NCBI GenBank assembly: GCA_020080175.1
Contig: JAGHQL010000101.1
Span: 1-64,000, forward strand
Direction: 5' to 3'
DNA: 64,000 nucleotides
Origin: Glutinoglossum americanum
Taxonomy: Eukaryota > Ascomycota > Geoglossomycetes > Geoglossales > Geoglossaceae
A program made the translations under genes and the position numbers. Below are positions 10,858-21,513 of the stretch, in pieces (within the stretch, counting starts at the first letter, position 1; every line of letters begins with the position of its first letter). The notes beneath the pieces were generated by a model, which was not told where the DNA came from, searched no databases, and was given only the letters and a program-made list of their open reading frames with translations.

Positions 10858-12649
10858 CCCTACAACCTCAACAATGCCCCCCCAGACACCCCACCCACCG
10901 CCGCTGCATATACATGATTTACATATGGGATAATTTCCCGAACACCACGACTTTTCCTTTTATTTACCTGGATGCCACAAAAAGCTTACCGGAATACCGT
11001 GATTTCGGCTTCGGTCCTCTTGCTGCTTTTCAGGGGGCGTGCCTAATGGCCATGGGAGCCCCTCCCAAACATATGCGCCGTGGTAGCGATACGACGGCGG
11101 ACTTCGGGGGATGCCCGCGGTCATGTGGAGTCCCCCAATCGTATACTCTATGGCGCACCACAGTGGCCCTTATCTTGGAGGCTATGGCTCAAGGAGTAAT
11201 CGCATGTGTGGCATTCTCGTAAACAAGACCTTAGCAGCCGACGTGATGGCGTGCGCGCCCAAAGCGAAGCTAGAACTCGCTATGATTTTAAGAAGCCGTA
11301 CTTCAAACACTCCAGAACCTCTCCCGCACCGCCCGATCTACGCATTCGAGCACCGTTCACAGTTCACACACAGCAATCATGCAGCCAACCCATCCCAGGA
11401 GCCAAACCCCCGGAACCCCGATACGATTTCCCCAGACCACCAGGGGTATCTCCTCCCCCCTATTAATTTCCCCCCCGCATGCTGCTTAGCAACTAAGAGC
11501 TCACCTCAACGACACACGGCGGGCCAGCCAAGGGCGCGCAATAGACAGTTCTGGACGCAAAAAACCACAAAGAGACCCGATAGCCCCTTTCTGCCGGGGT
11601 TTCGGAAAACGGCGGGCGACTCCCGGTTAGGGGTATGTCGTTGGGGGGACTCACCAAAACACCGTGAATTTTTTTTTTTTTTCGGTTTTATTACTGCAGC
11701 GGTAAAGCTATATATCCCTAGTATTTTGGTGAATCTCCCTGTATCATCTGGTGGTCCGGAGAGGGGTGGGTTCCGTGCCTCCCTGGCCACCCGGCGAGTT
11801 GATCTTAATACCCACGCAGCGTCTTCAACCCCGTTGGGCACGCGCCTCCAGGCAATTCGATACCAAAACGGCAGTCTGGCTCCTGCTAGAGATCTGCCTG
11901 GACTTCGTTTTCCCGCCAAGCAACCAACGGTGTCTCTGTCGTCGATGGTACAAGCAAACTCGACGTTGGCCTTCCAGCCGTCAAGCTTCACGTTTTGCCT
12001 ACCTCCGCACGGACGGTCAATGGGTATGTTTTCTCTCATTCGAAGCCTAGCCGTCGGGGTATTTGGCGGTGTTGGTTTGGATCGATTCTAATTGGTGTCG
12101 GGGGTGGTGTCTACGAGGGGCCAGCTTTTTTTTTTTTGGATGGATGGATGGTTAGAGCTGCTCGACAGTAGCACAGGAGGTAGGGGATGAGGTCCTGCCT
12201 CCTTAGGTATTCTTGAGGGGGCCACATCCACGTAGATACTCTCGCCACGATGCTAGCTTAAGGGCCGGGCTTTAGTTGATCAACAGCTCGCTTTCCTCAC
12301 TCCCTCTCTTCGCAGAAGGCCCCTCCCTTGTATCTATGCTGTCCTTTGTGGGTGGTAGTTGCGCTTAGAACATCAAGCAAACAGATGTTATGATTGGTTT
12401 GTGGCGTAAAGTAAATTGAATTAGATTAAGACTCATAAAATAAAAATAATACTATCCCAATTCACAATGGATCAACTTGACTTTTGTTGTTCAAACTGAT
12501 GCATCTTGCTGCGTAATGGTGGAATAGAGAGGGAGAAGATGGCTTACGACTGACTCGACAGCAAGTTTGCAGCGAATTGACGGCGGATCATATGTTGTTG
12601 GATCAATGGTGAGAAGCACCTGCCCCTTTCACTTCTCCCCTCACTTCCC
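10858..12649. other. 1.8-kb interval without a supported gene
   Basis: Holds GC-rich, low-complexity sequence, a run of T at about 11669-11682 and another at about 12127-12137. A 326-codon plus frame (11111-12091) and a 177-codon minus frame overlap each other, are rich in Pro, Arg and Ser, and show no motif, so neither is called. The right part is the 3' flank of the membrane protein gene at 12650. Confidence 0.5.
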
Positions 12650-13525
12650 TCACTTCTTCCCCGCCACCGCATCTAACTCTGTCGCCGTTTTCGGAAGACT
12701 ATCCGCCTCCGGTACACCCCCTTGCTGGGGATGATATGGCGGTGCGGGCGCGGGGGCTGGACTGTACGTGGCTTGTTGCTGAGGAGGATATGTGGCGTAG
12801 GGTTGTTGCGGGGAGTATGGCTGTTGTTGCGGGTACGGCACTTGCTGTTGCTGTTCTTGCGCGAGTGCAGGGGCGGCTCTCCTTTTCTTGACATGGCTGT
12901 ACCAGAAGAACACCAGGAGGGCAAAGAAGATGAGGACCAGGGGGACGCCGACACCTACCCCGATTGCGATGGCTTTTGTGTTGTTTTTTGAAGGGACGGG
13001 GGTGGATGTGGGTGTGGCGCCTGAGGTTGAAGAGGAACCAGTGCTACCGCTAGTGGATGACGGCGAAGGAGTCGCCGTCGCAGTCCCCGGAACAGAAACC
13101 CCTGTCTGCCCGTAATCATTGATAACCACCCCAGGCTCGACCGAAAACACCTTCGTCGAATTCGTACAGCACGTCCCTCCCGAATCGCTTAGTAGTCTAC
13201 AGCAATACTGGCCCCCTCCACACGACGTCAATGTCTGCCACTCCGACGGATTCGTGCTGATGCAATACTTGGGACACGCATCTGAGGACCAGGTAAGGTC
13301 GGTGCAGGCGCCGCGGAAAGGGTAAGCCCCTTTGGGGTAGTAGCAGAGACCATTGGAGAGGCAGACGTCACCTTCGTTGGGGATGCAGCAGGAGGAGAAG
13401 CCGTCGCCGACACAAGGTACGTAGGTGTAATCGGTGGGGACGAGGCCGTCGGGGTAGTAGCATTGAATGGCGGCGACAAGGAGGGGGAAAGAGACAAAGA
13501 GGAAGAGGGGGAAGAAGTGCTTCAT
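12650..13525 (-). CDS. Single-pass cell-surface protein with Cys-rich ectodomain
   Basis: Single-exon frame of 291 aa. Residues 1-19 are a hydrophobic signal peptide ending near AAIQC. The ectodomain (about 20-125) has many cysteines, including CCIPNEGDVC, SCGGGQYCC and GGTCC. A Ser/Thr/Pro-rich stalk follows (about 140-180), then a transmembrane helix (AIGVGVGVPLVLIFFALLVFFW, shown here in overlapping parts AIGVGVGVPL and FFALLVFFW) and a basic stop signal HVKKRR. The cytoplasmic tail is rich in Gln, Pro and Tyr. The layout is common in ascomycete surface proteins and resembles wall-stress sensors in shape only. The function is unknown. Confidence 0.85.
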   Translation of the reverse strand: MKHFFPLFLFVSFPLLVAAIQCYYPDGLVPTDYTYVPCVGDGFSSCCIPNEGDVCLSNGLCYYPKGAYPFRGACTDLTWSSDACPKYCISTNPSEWQTLTSCGGGQYCCRLLSDSGGTCCTNSTKVFSVEPGVVINDYGQTGVSVPGTATATPSPSSTSGSTGSSSTSGATPTSTPVPSKNNTKAIAIGVGVGVPLVLIFFALLVFFWYSHVKKRRAAPALAQEQQQQVPYPQQQPYSPQQPYATYPPQQQATYSPAPAPAPPYHPQQGGVPEADSLPKTATELDAVAGKK

Positions 13526-15439
13526 CGTGTTGCGTCGTTGTTGGGTGTGTGCGCGACGACGGATGGGGGAATTTTTATACGGACGATCAAGATATTTTAT
13601 ACCCGTTGACCCAGAGCCGCACTCTTTCGCCCTCTCGAGCTGAACTTAGGGCTGGGTATCTTCGGAAAAAAGAAAAGAGGAGAAATTCGTGAAGTGACAT
13701 AACTTTAACGGTGGCTTGGCTATGAGGGTTCGTCCCGAGTGGACGCTTGACAACCATCCCCGCCGCCAGGGCTGGACTGCATGTGATCCTTCATGCTTTC
13801 TTTTTTCCGCCCTTTTTATCCTTCTCGAGGACGAGTTTCCCTTTCTTCCCGCGGGGAACAGAGAGATGCTGGATGAAGCAAAAAGAACTGGAAAAGTTTG
13901 GAGAGATCCGCGTGGTTGGTGCTGTTGTCTGCGTTTTGTGTGAATTGAAGCGCGGAGGAAGGCTGGTCGCCGTCGAAAAGGAGCCTCAGGCGGGAAGATA
14001 CCTCGATCAATGCCTCAATGCCCCGACGCCCGAAGCCCGATGCCCATGCTCAATGCTCAATGGCCTTGATGCTTCAACGCTTCAGCCTCGCGTGATTCAT
14101 CAGCGAAACGCGTGTGATCACCCGTCCAACGTGCATACGAGGCGTTTGTGAAATTCATATCCTCGTCCTTCGCTGCAGATGATGCTCGTTGCGTTTTGTC
14201 GTGGTGCGATGCGGTCGGTATACAGAGCACTCGGTCTGGAGCCTGGTGCCAAGACCCAAGACCCAACCCCCACCTGTAGAGTCAACCTGTTCCCGACCAA
14301 GACCCTGCAAGTCCCACCTGCAAGAACCATGCCCCACCAAAACAAAACCCACGATGTCCCTCTGCAGGACCTCCTCCTGCAAGACGTCCTCTCCAATATA
14401 TCCGGTATATATATATACAAAACTCCCCAAATCCCAAATCCCAAATCGCACCCTCTCTCTCTTCCCCTCACAAATCCCCAAGAGTCGACTGACGAGGAAT
14501 AAAAATACTACCGCATAGACCCTGATGACGACGAGCTGCTCCGGAAATGCTGGCCTTTGAACGAATGCGGCTGGTGTTTGGGGAGCCGTGACCCTTGCGG
14601 GTGGTGTCCTGTTGTATGTGTCCATACTCCCGCCACTATATCATGAACCAGACAAAAAAACGACCAAACACACGTCATCGAGCTAAAACTAAACAGTCCT
14701 CGACATGCGTCCCCGCCAAATCACACATCCCGGCCCTCCTACCGGTTCTCAACCCAGATGTCTGCCCGCTTTGGACAGAGCGCTGGGAGCTACGTACTAG
14801 ACCGTTGGGCTGTGGCGTTAGTACCGTGACGGCGTTGACGGGCGTCGGGGCTGTGGTGGGGACGTTGGGGGTGCTAGGGTTGGGAAAGGCGGGGTGGGTG
14901 TTTGGGAGGCGGGTTGGGGGGTGGTGGAGGAGGAGGAGAAGGGGGATGCGGAGGGGGTGGTGGAAGTGGAGGTGGAGGAAAGAGGGTCGGGATGTGGAGC
15001 GGGTGGGCGAGAGGAGGGCGTTGCTTGGAAATGAATGAACAATATGGGGCGTTAGGGGCAGTGTTATTCTTATCCCTATTCCTATTCTCTTCCTTTTCCA
15101 CACTATAATGCACAGCTCAGGAATATCCAGCACAGTGGCCAGCCTCCCGCCATCAGGAAGGGCCAGCTGCATCCCCAGGGGGGAGGAGGCAGAGAGATCG
15201 GACCCGCCACTTCTGCAGCCTGGTCAATAGTAGTAGTAGCTTCTAGCCCCGCGGTTTCGAACAGAACGGAGAGTCCGCGAAGCAGAATAAAGAGGCCTAC
15301 AAAAGGACCACGACACGCCATCAGCCAGACGCTCGGGCCAAGACTACATGTGCTACTTCTAGCGAATCTTGTAGAAATTAGCAGAACCACAAAAGACAAT
15401 ACATAAAGCCACCAAGCACCGTGGGTGATGGGCTAGAGC
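13526..15439. other. Long interval with only weak coding candidates
   Basis: Starts with the upstream region of the surface-protein gene. A (TA)n stretch lies near 14407-14417. Two overlapping weak candidates were seen. One is a minus frame from 14625 whose first 55 residues (TPPARVTAPQTPAAF, then a hydrophobic segment VYAVVFLFLVSRLLG) resemble a small membrane protein but which has no clear second exon. The other is a plus frame 14595-15038 with one hydrophobic segment and a Trp/Arg-rich tail. A minus segment at 15100-15399 (GPSVWLMACRGPFVGLF) also looks faintly coding. None is called. Confidence 0.35.
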
Positions 15440-15860
15440 GGGTTGGTAGCGTTATTAAGGCTCTTTGTTCGGCTTCTTTTTCTCCAGCAGCTTGATAACC
15501 TCCGAATGTCCTGTTTCTATGGCCCACGACAGCGGCATTTCACCATAACTATCTTTAAAGCTTATACCGACGCCTTCCCTCCCGACCAGCAATTTGACGC
15601 CCTCAAAGTATCACCGTCTCTCCGTAGAAGCACCACAGTGGTGCCAGACCATAATTATCCTTTTAAATACACCTTCTCTCCCAACCGGAAGATCAATGAT
15701 CTCTACGTGCCCTTTCCCCGCAGCCCACACGAGAGTGGGTGTGTCCTACCATCCCTATCTTTTGCGTCCACATCGATATCCCCCGAAGCTCGACGAATCT
15801 CTAACCAGAGTATCCGACGAGGTTCACGGGCATCGGTTTTCACTCATCGCAGCTGATCCC
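15440..15860 (-). pseudogene. Ankyrin-repeat relic
   Basis: On the minus strand three degenerate ankyrin units can be read in two frames: KGHVEIIDLPVGREGV, then NYGLAPLWCFYG with EGVKLLVGREGVGISF, then SYGEMPLSWAIETGHSEVIK followed by a Lys-rich end and stop. At least one frameshift separates the first two. There is no NACHT or start domain beside it, so it is a detached fragment of an ankyrin protein. It is probably related to the NLR relics at 4.4-10.9 kb but lies in the opposite orientation. Confidence 0.65.
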
Positions 15861-16358
15861 GCAGTAAGTGCTTGTGGAATCGTCTTTAGGAAAAACCATC
15901 ATCCCAACGCTGCCTCTATCCAGGGGGTAAGAAACGAAACGTTATCATATGTCTTTTTTGTGCGACGCGATACAGAGCGATGGAAATAAAAAAGTCACCC
16001 CCGAAGAGGGAGGGAAAGAGATAGAATGGCCCAAGAAGTAAAAAAGCAAAAAAAAATAAAGCCATCCCGTCCCTTATCAAAGCAATAAAAACAAAAACAA
16101 AGTAAAGCAATACGAAGCACAGCAACCCCAGAGAGAAGTCTAACTGATTATCGATCAATCAATCAATCAACCAAATCCCCGCCATCCCCATCCATAACTC
16201 TCCACCTCCACCCCATCCCCCTAACGACAGACCATCCACAACACCCAGCACCTCACAACCACCAACTCCCTCCCCCCCCCAAAAAAAAGAAGAGCAAATT
16301 AAAAAAAACCCCCACAAACCAAAACCCAACCCCCCACCAGAAAGAAAAAGAAAAAAAA
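15861..16358. other. Upstream region of the agmatinase gene
   Basis: A-rich and C-rich, low-complexity sequence with several poly-A and poly-C tracts just before the ATG at 16359. It probably contains the promoter and 5' leader of the agmatinase gene. No other gene was seen. Confidence 0.45.
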
Positions 16359-18926
16359 ATGCACCTCCACCTCCTCCCGATCCTCCTCCTCCTCCCCCTC
16401 GCGCAACCCCGCGAAATAGTCTTCCCCCCCGCCTCCCCCGTTCACCTCCAACAACAACAACAACACCACCACCACCTCAACGACGAAGACCAATTCACGG
16501 TCCAGCGCTTCCGCGGCCTGACCACGTTCGCCAACTTGCCCTACGTGGATTGCTTTGGTGGCGGGGAGGAGGAGGAGGGGGAGGGGGAGGGGGAGAGGTA
16601 CGATATTGCGATTCTAGGGGCGCCGTTTGATACGGTGAGTTTTTTTTTTATTATTTTCATTTCGATCGAGTGGTTGGGAGGAGGAGGAGGAGGGTGGGGA
16701 TGAATGCGGTTTGTTTTCTGTTGTCTCTTTAGGAAGAGTCCCTTTTTCTGTTTCTTTTTTTTTTTTTTTTTTTGGCTTCTCTTCTTCCCTTTAGATTTCC
16801 TTTTGGTTTAGGGGTGTTTGGTTGCGTAAAAGGAAACGCAGACGTGCATAACGTTAAGTAGTTTTTGCTCGAATGTTAGACGGATAGAAGTATATAGTCG
16901 TATTACTCTACGTTATTCAGGTTTTTGGTCTGTAGATGTATATAAAGAGTAGAATATGGATATCTGACAGGATTGGTCGTCGGGAAGAGGGTATCTGCTG
17001 TGGTTTGGATATCCTCTGCTTTATGGGATGCTGGGCAACTTTTTTCGTCCTGGGCCTTGTTCAAACTTGACTGGAAGGATCTCTCTCTTCTTCTCTCCTT
17101 AACCTATCTACCCTCCTCTGTTCCCTTACTACTGGCTCAGGCGGCCATGCGTGCTATGCCATCGCTGGAACGATACGTTCGCTCATGTTTGCTGATGTCG
17201 CGAGCAAAGGCCGTAACCGCCAGGCCAGGGGCTCGATACGGCCCACAGGGCATCCGGCTCGGGTCTCAACGCATCGTACCAGAAGCGAATTGGGACATGT
17301 ACACAGGTCCGCTATTCCTATTTTGCTCTGTTCTACTTTGTCACTATAGAGATATTGGTAAGCTGAACTTCTCTCAGGGGAGAACTCGTTCGTGGATTGG
17401 GCGAAGATTGTCGACTGCGGTGATGCGCCTTTGACATTCCTGGATAATACGGTTGCGCTAAAGCAACTAGACAAGGCGCATAAGGTGTGTACAACGCGTT
17501 GATGGGTTTCGGCTTTCTCCCTTCCTTTGATGTGAGAAGTAATAGCCCGGAGGATTACTCATATGATGGGGGTGTCCTTCGCGTATCCTGGTCGATCCAA
17601 TAGCTGAGAGGAAGACAACAGGTTGTATCGGGCCGCAAAGCCAATGCGACGTTTAAATCCACAGTCCCACGGATTATCACATTCGGAGGCGATCACACCA
17701 CCACGCTTTCGGCCTTGAGATCAACTTACCTAAGGTGGGGAGCTGTTAGTGTGATCCATTTTGATAGCCACGTCGGTTAGTAGATCCCCGCCTGTGCGAC
17801 GTGACATAGCAGGAGCCTAAGGGGGGTAGCCAGACATCTCGCAGGAGGCTGACCGGATGCCAGACACTTGGGATCCGAAAGTGCTTGGAGGTGGAGTTTC
17901 CCATTATGCGTGAGTCAGTCCTAGCGCAAAAAGAACCAGCCAATGACTCTGTATTCACCATCCCACATACAACCGTGAAATGTTTTACTTATTCTGACCT
18001 GTAATCCGCAATTAAGTGGCGTCAACCACGGCACATTCCTCCACTTGGCGCACGAGGAAGGTCTGATCCTAAATTCTTCAATCCACGCCGGCATTAGAGC
18101 TCCCTGGATCCGACCCAAAGGCGATCTGCGAAATGATCTGCGATGTGGGTTCGAGATAGTTAAAGCTAGAGACCTAGATCGTCAAGGGACAGCTGGAGTG
18201 GTCAAGACACTTAAGGAAAGAGTAGGCAACTCGAACGTGTACATCAGCGTTGACATTGATGTATTGGATCCGGCTTTTGCGCCTGGTAAGTGCTCCTGCT
18301 ATGGTAGGACCCGTATAGATTCTCTTGACCGCTTGTTTTGCATGCTACTAGGTGTCACCTTGGTCGTATCCTCGTAGCGAGAGTAGGCTATTTCTTTCAA
18401 AGCTGCGAAAGGATAAAAACGCCGAGCCAACAGAGGTAAAACGGAATACTTCTCTGGTATTAGGACATTTCTTGGCGCCTTGAGACTTGTCGATGACAGT
18501 GCGGCCAAGAAATTCCCCAAGTCCTGCACGAAGCAAAGATACCCCTGGCCAATAGGACAGGAGGCATGGGGGGGGTGAGAAAAACGACCCTTTGGATGGG
18601 ACGCTCGCTTTGTGGCACGACATCATCGAGTTATTGCACGCACTCAATCTCTCATTTTCAAGTAGTTTCTGAATGCTGATGACAGGAGTTTTCGCTAATC
18701 ACCTCGCTGAGTAGCGACTGGTACGCCTGAGGTTGGCGGGTGGTCAACGAGGGAGTTGTTGACAATCATCGATGGACTCGAAGGGGTAAAGCTCATTGGA
18801 GCAGATGTCGTCGAGGTGGCACCGATCTACGACGATGCTGGAGGGATCACAGCGCTCGCAGCTGCCGAGATCGCCAATTCGCTTCTCAAGCTCATGGTGA
18901 AGACACCAGTCGAAGCGGCAGCATAA
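16359..18926 (+). CDS. Secreted-type agmatinase (ureohydrolase family)
   Basis: Seven-exon model, 386 aa: 16359-16634, 17210-17306, 17378-17484, 17622-17775, 17864-17909, 18017-18285, 18715-18926. Enzymes of this family hydrolyse agmatine or a related guanidino compound to urea with a binuclear Mn centre. Metal-ligand motifs are visible: GGDHTTT, HFDSHVDTWDP (the family often has DAH at this place) and SVDIDVLDPAFAP, followed by TGTPEVGGWSTREL. The N terminus (HLHLLPILLLLPLAQP) is a good signal peptide, so export or vacuolar delivery is likely. A Gln/His-rich stretch and a Glu/Gly-rich stretch follow it. Introns 1 (575 nt) and 6 (429 nt) are much longer than the others here, and intron 1 contains a long T run. 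The acceptor of intron 1 is the weakest call. Confidence 0.85.
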
Positions 18927-19782
18927 ATCCCGATAGCCAGGGCCTTGGGGTGGGAACGTAGATCGGGTTGACACAGGATCCAGCCGGACCAGTGAGCGTG
19001 GAACTGCACCATAGGGTTGTTGCCTGGTAGACACCTGCAGAATACCTACTAGAATGACATGCAAGTGCAAGTGTAATTGCTTCCTTGCTACTCTTTCGTC
19101 CAGAAGACCGTGGAGTCATTCCTTTCCTCTAACTGTTTTGAATCATAAATCTACTCGGTCCGCGGAGACTTCCCCCGAAGACGAATCACAAGTGATAGCA
19201 TTTTCCGCCAGGTATGTGTAGAGAGGCGTTGGAGAATCATCCCGATGCCGAAACACATGTTGTCCTCTTGGCATAGGCGGTGCGCAGTTGGTGATGGATT
19301 GGTTGAGGCCCGTATAAAACTTGGTGTTGTGGCGTATGAGAGCGAATCGTGAGAGAGCCGAGGGAAAGGATTAGTCCCATCGATGCATCTCGATCATCTT
19401 GCATGCATGAAAAATTTGATCTTGGATAATGGAGAAGCGGCCGGTCCAATCGCTCAATAGGCTGCACAAGACAAGAAATGCACTCCATTCACAATTCCAC
19501 AGATACAGGCACCGATGCCATGAGTATAAGCGCGTCGTCCCACTTAGACGAACTGCAAACCCCATTGCCCACTCCAGCAACCTCGGGTGCCCCACCAACG
19601 CTCGCAACCACAACCACAGACCCGCCAACACCTTCTCTCCTCCCACCAACCACTCCGCCGAATCTGCCTTCGCCCACTTCGCTTGATACCAGATCGAAAT
19701 TCCTCTGCAGAGTCACATTTACATACACAGACGCACGCACACATCATAATTAGTCCCGAAGCAAGGCAAGGCAAACAAAAAA
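18927..19782. other. Intergenic between agmatinase and Dap1
   Basis: 3' flank of agmatinase and promoter side of the Dap1 gene. Short frames on both strands have no motif. No RNA gene or repeat was recognised. Confidence 0.45.
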
Positions 19783-20686
19783 ATGTCAACAGCAGCACCC
19801 AGGAATTTCGAACCCAAGCAGCCCGTGCAGCTTGCACCTCCCAAGGACGACCCAATTGAAAAGGACTACCTAGAGAAGTGTGACGGTGAGCTGCCCGCTT
19901 TCTACCTAGTAGACTATTCCCCAAAAATAGCCAAAGGATCACAGAAAAGGCAGCGGTAGGACAGTGGCAGACAGAGCCGCCGTTACACAGACGCAAGGAC
20001 TAGCACACCTATTTTCTTTTTCGGTCTTCTTTTGCCTTCCTGCCACTCGCCACTGCATCAAAAAACACTAAGCGTAGCTAACGTGCCGGCCCTACCAGGG
20101 ACCAACACCGAGTATCCAACCTACGTCGCCATCAAGGTGAGCAAGCCAAGAAATGATATCCATTTCCTAACCGACGATACCAAATATCCCGAAGTCTCCG
20201 TTTCTACCTTGGCCGTCGTGTTTGCTTTTACCTCTGTTCTGCCTCACGCCTAGTTAGTCTATTATCTGCGCCGTGGCTACGACTAACACCAGCGGGATGG
20301 GATAGGGCACAGTCTTCGAAGTGACCGGCAATCCTGCATACGCAGCCGGCGGCCAATACCACGGTACGTAAGCTTGTCCCGCTCATCCGTCCCCGCCATC
20401 TTCCTTGTCCCACATGACAGCTTCCCCCACAAAAAAAAACCCCTTTCAGGATGTAAAACTAGAAAAATTCTACTCCTTTGCCTAACTGAAAACAATACTA
20501 CCTACAGTCTTCGCCGGGAAAGACGCTTCTCGCGCCCTCGCAACTTCCTCCCTCAAACCCGAGGATGCTAGGCCCGACTGGTCCGACCTCGGAGACAAGG
20601 AGAAGGGCGTCCTGAACGACTGGTACACCTTCTTCTCCAAGCGGTACAATATCGTAGGGCAGGTTGCCGGGGCGACTAATTTGTAG
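19783..20686 (+). CDS. dap1: MAPR/cytochrome b5-like heme protein (Dap1 homologue)
   Basis: Four-exon model, 125 aa: 19783-19885, 20099-20136, 20306-20363, 20508-20686. The protein is almost entirely a membrane-associated progesterone receptor (MAPR) cytochrome b5-like domain: YPTYVAIKGTVFEVTGN, then AAGGQYHVFAGKDASRALA and SLKPEDARPDWSDL. Dap1 binds heme through a tyrosine and supports Cyp51 (Erg11) in sterol synthesis; that role is inferred from the family. There is no transmembrane helix before the domain in this model, unlike animal PGRMC1, but like yeast Dap1. The large share of intron sequence is typical of small fungal genes. Confidence 0.9.
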
Positions 20687-21315
20687 CGAGATGCCGACTA
20701 GACCGGTCAGGTCTTTTAGGGGGGGAGGGTGGGTCTCCCCTCTTTCTCGAGATTTTGTTGGGAGCTAGCTGTGCGACGGGAAGAGGCATGCTGCATATGT
20801 ATGCGCATGTTATATTCTGCATGGACCTCATTCGTGCATTCCTATATCTCACCTCTCGCTTCCTGCTCCTCTCCTACTTTCGCAAGATGGAAGGTTTCTC
20901 GTGCATTTCTTTTTTTTGCGCTTGATTTTGGAAAAAAAAAGGATTCTTTGCTTTATCGTTATCGGGCTAACCCCGTCTCTCCTTCCCTTCTCTCCTAAAG
21001 GGGTTAAGGAGATTGATTCAAATTACTACGACCCCGACGGTGACCCTATCGCCCCACCGCGCCACACATGGTACGACATGAAACCTCATCATAACTAAAC
21101 AAGGATAGGAGAATAAAAAGAGTGACCCTAATATCTTCCCGAAAAAAGAAAGAGGAGCCCATCTCCTAAACTAACCAAACACACATTTCATTTTCCCGTA
21201 ACATCAGGATCTCCGATCCCTCCATCGTTCCTTGAAAACATAATCTCGACCATCGTTAAATAAAGTGTTAATATATTTCCTAAAAAAGTCACCCCCTATC
21301 CCATTCTCCAACAAC
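20687..21315. other. Intergenic with one short coding-looking tail
   Basis: Contains 3' flanks of Dap1 and of the minus-strand gene at 21316. A plus-strand stretch at about 20997-21098 (EIDSNYYDPDGDP, PPRHTWYDMKPHHN, then TAA) follows a good acceptor-like TCTCCTAAAG and looks like a last exon, but no partner exon was found. Confidence 0.35.
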
Positions 21316-21513
21316 TCACTCAACAACAAGCTCCGGCAAGTCCAACTTGGGACCCCCGCACTTCTCGCATTTCTGTGAGAGGACATTGTCCTGCTTGTAC
21401 TGCTTGACGCCAAAGCACTGGTGGAAGGGGTCGTTGCGGGCGAAGTGGCAGTAGGCGATGAGGCGGGAGAAGGTGTCGCCGCAGGTGAAGACGAGTTTTT
21501 CGTACTGGCACAT
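21316..21513 (-). CDS. Small conserved-looking Cys-rich protein, 65 aa
   Basis: Single-exon 65-residue frame starting MCQYEKLVFTCGDTFSRL. It has seven cysteines, in the pattern CQYEK, TCGD, AYCHFARND, HQCFG and QKCEKCGG, and a His/Cys spacing that could bind zinc. Small fungal proteins opening with MC-[QR]-[FY]-E and containing YCHFARNDP-like strings are widespread and uncharacterised; that likeness is from memory and was not searched. No signal peptide, so it is probably intracellular. The long upstream interval suggests a long leader or promoter. Confidence 0.7.
   Translation of the reverse strand: MCQYEKLVFTCGDTFSRLIAYCHFARNDPFHQCFGVKQYKQDNVLSQKCEKCGGPKLDLPELVVE

Noticed and set aside
11111-12091. 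326-codon plus frame
   Set aside because: Overlaps a 177-codon minus frame, is Pro/Arg/Ser-rich, contains a poly-Phe run from the T tract, and has no motif.
14405-14420. TA repeat as a possible transposon target cluster
   Set aside because: No inverted ends or duplicated flanks were found around it.
16440-16470. CAA/CAC simple repeat (and CAG run near 28036-28070)
   Set aside because: Both encode Gln/His runs inside real exons; no separate repeat element.
18348-18647. 100-codon minus frame inside agmatinase intron 6
   Set aside because: No motif; likely chance inside a long intron.
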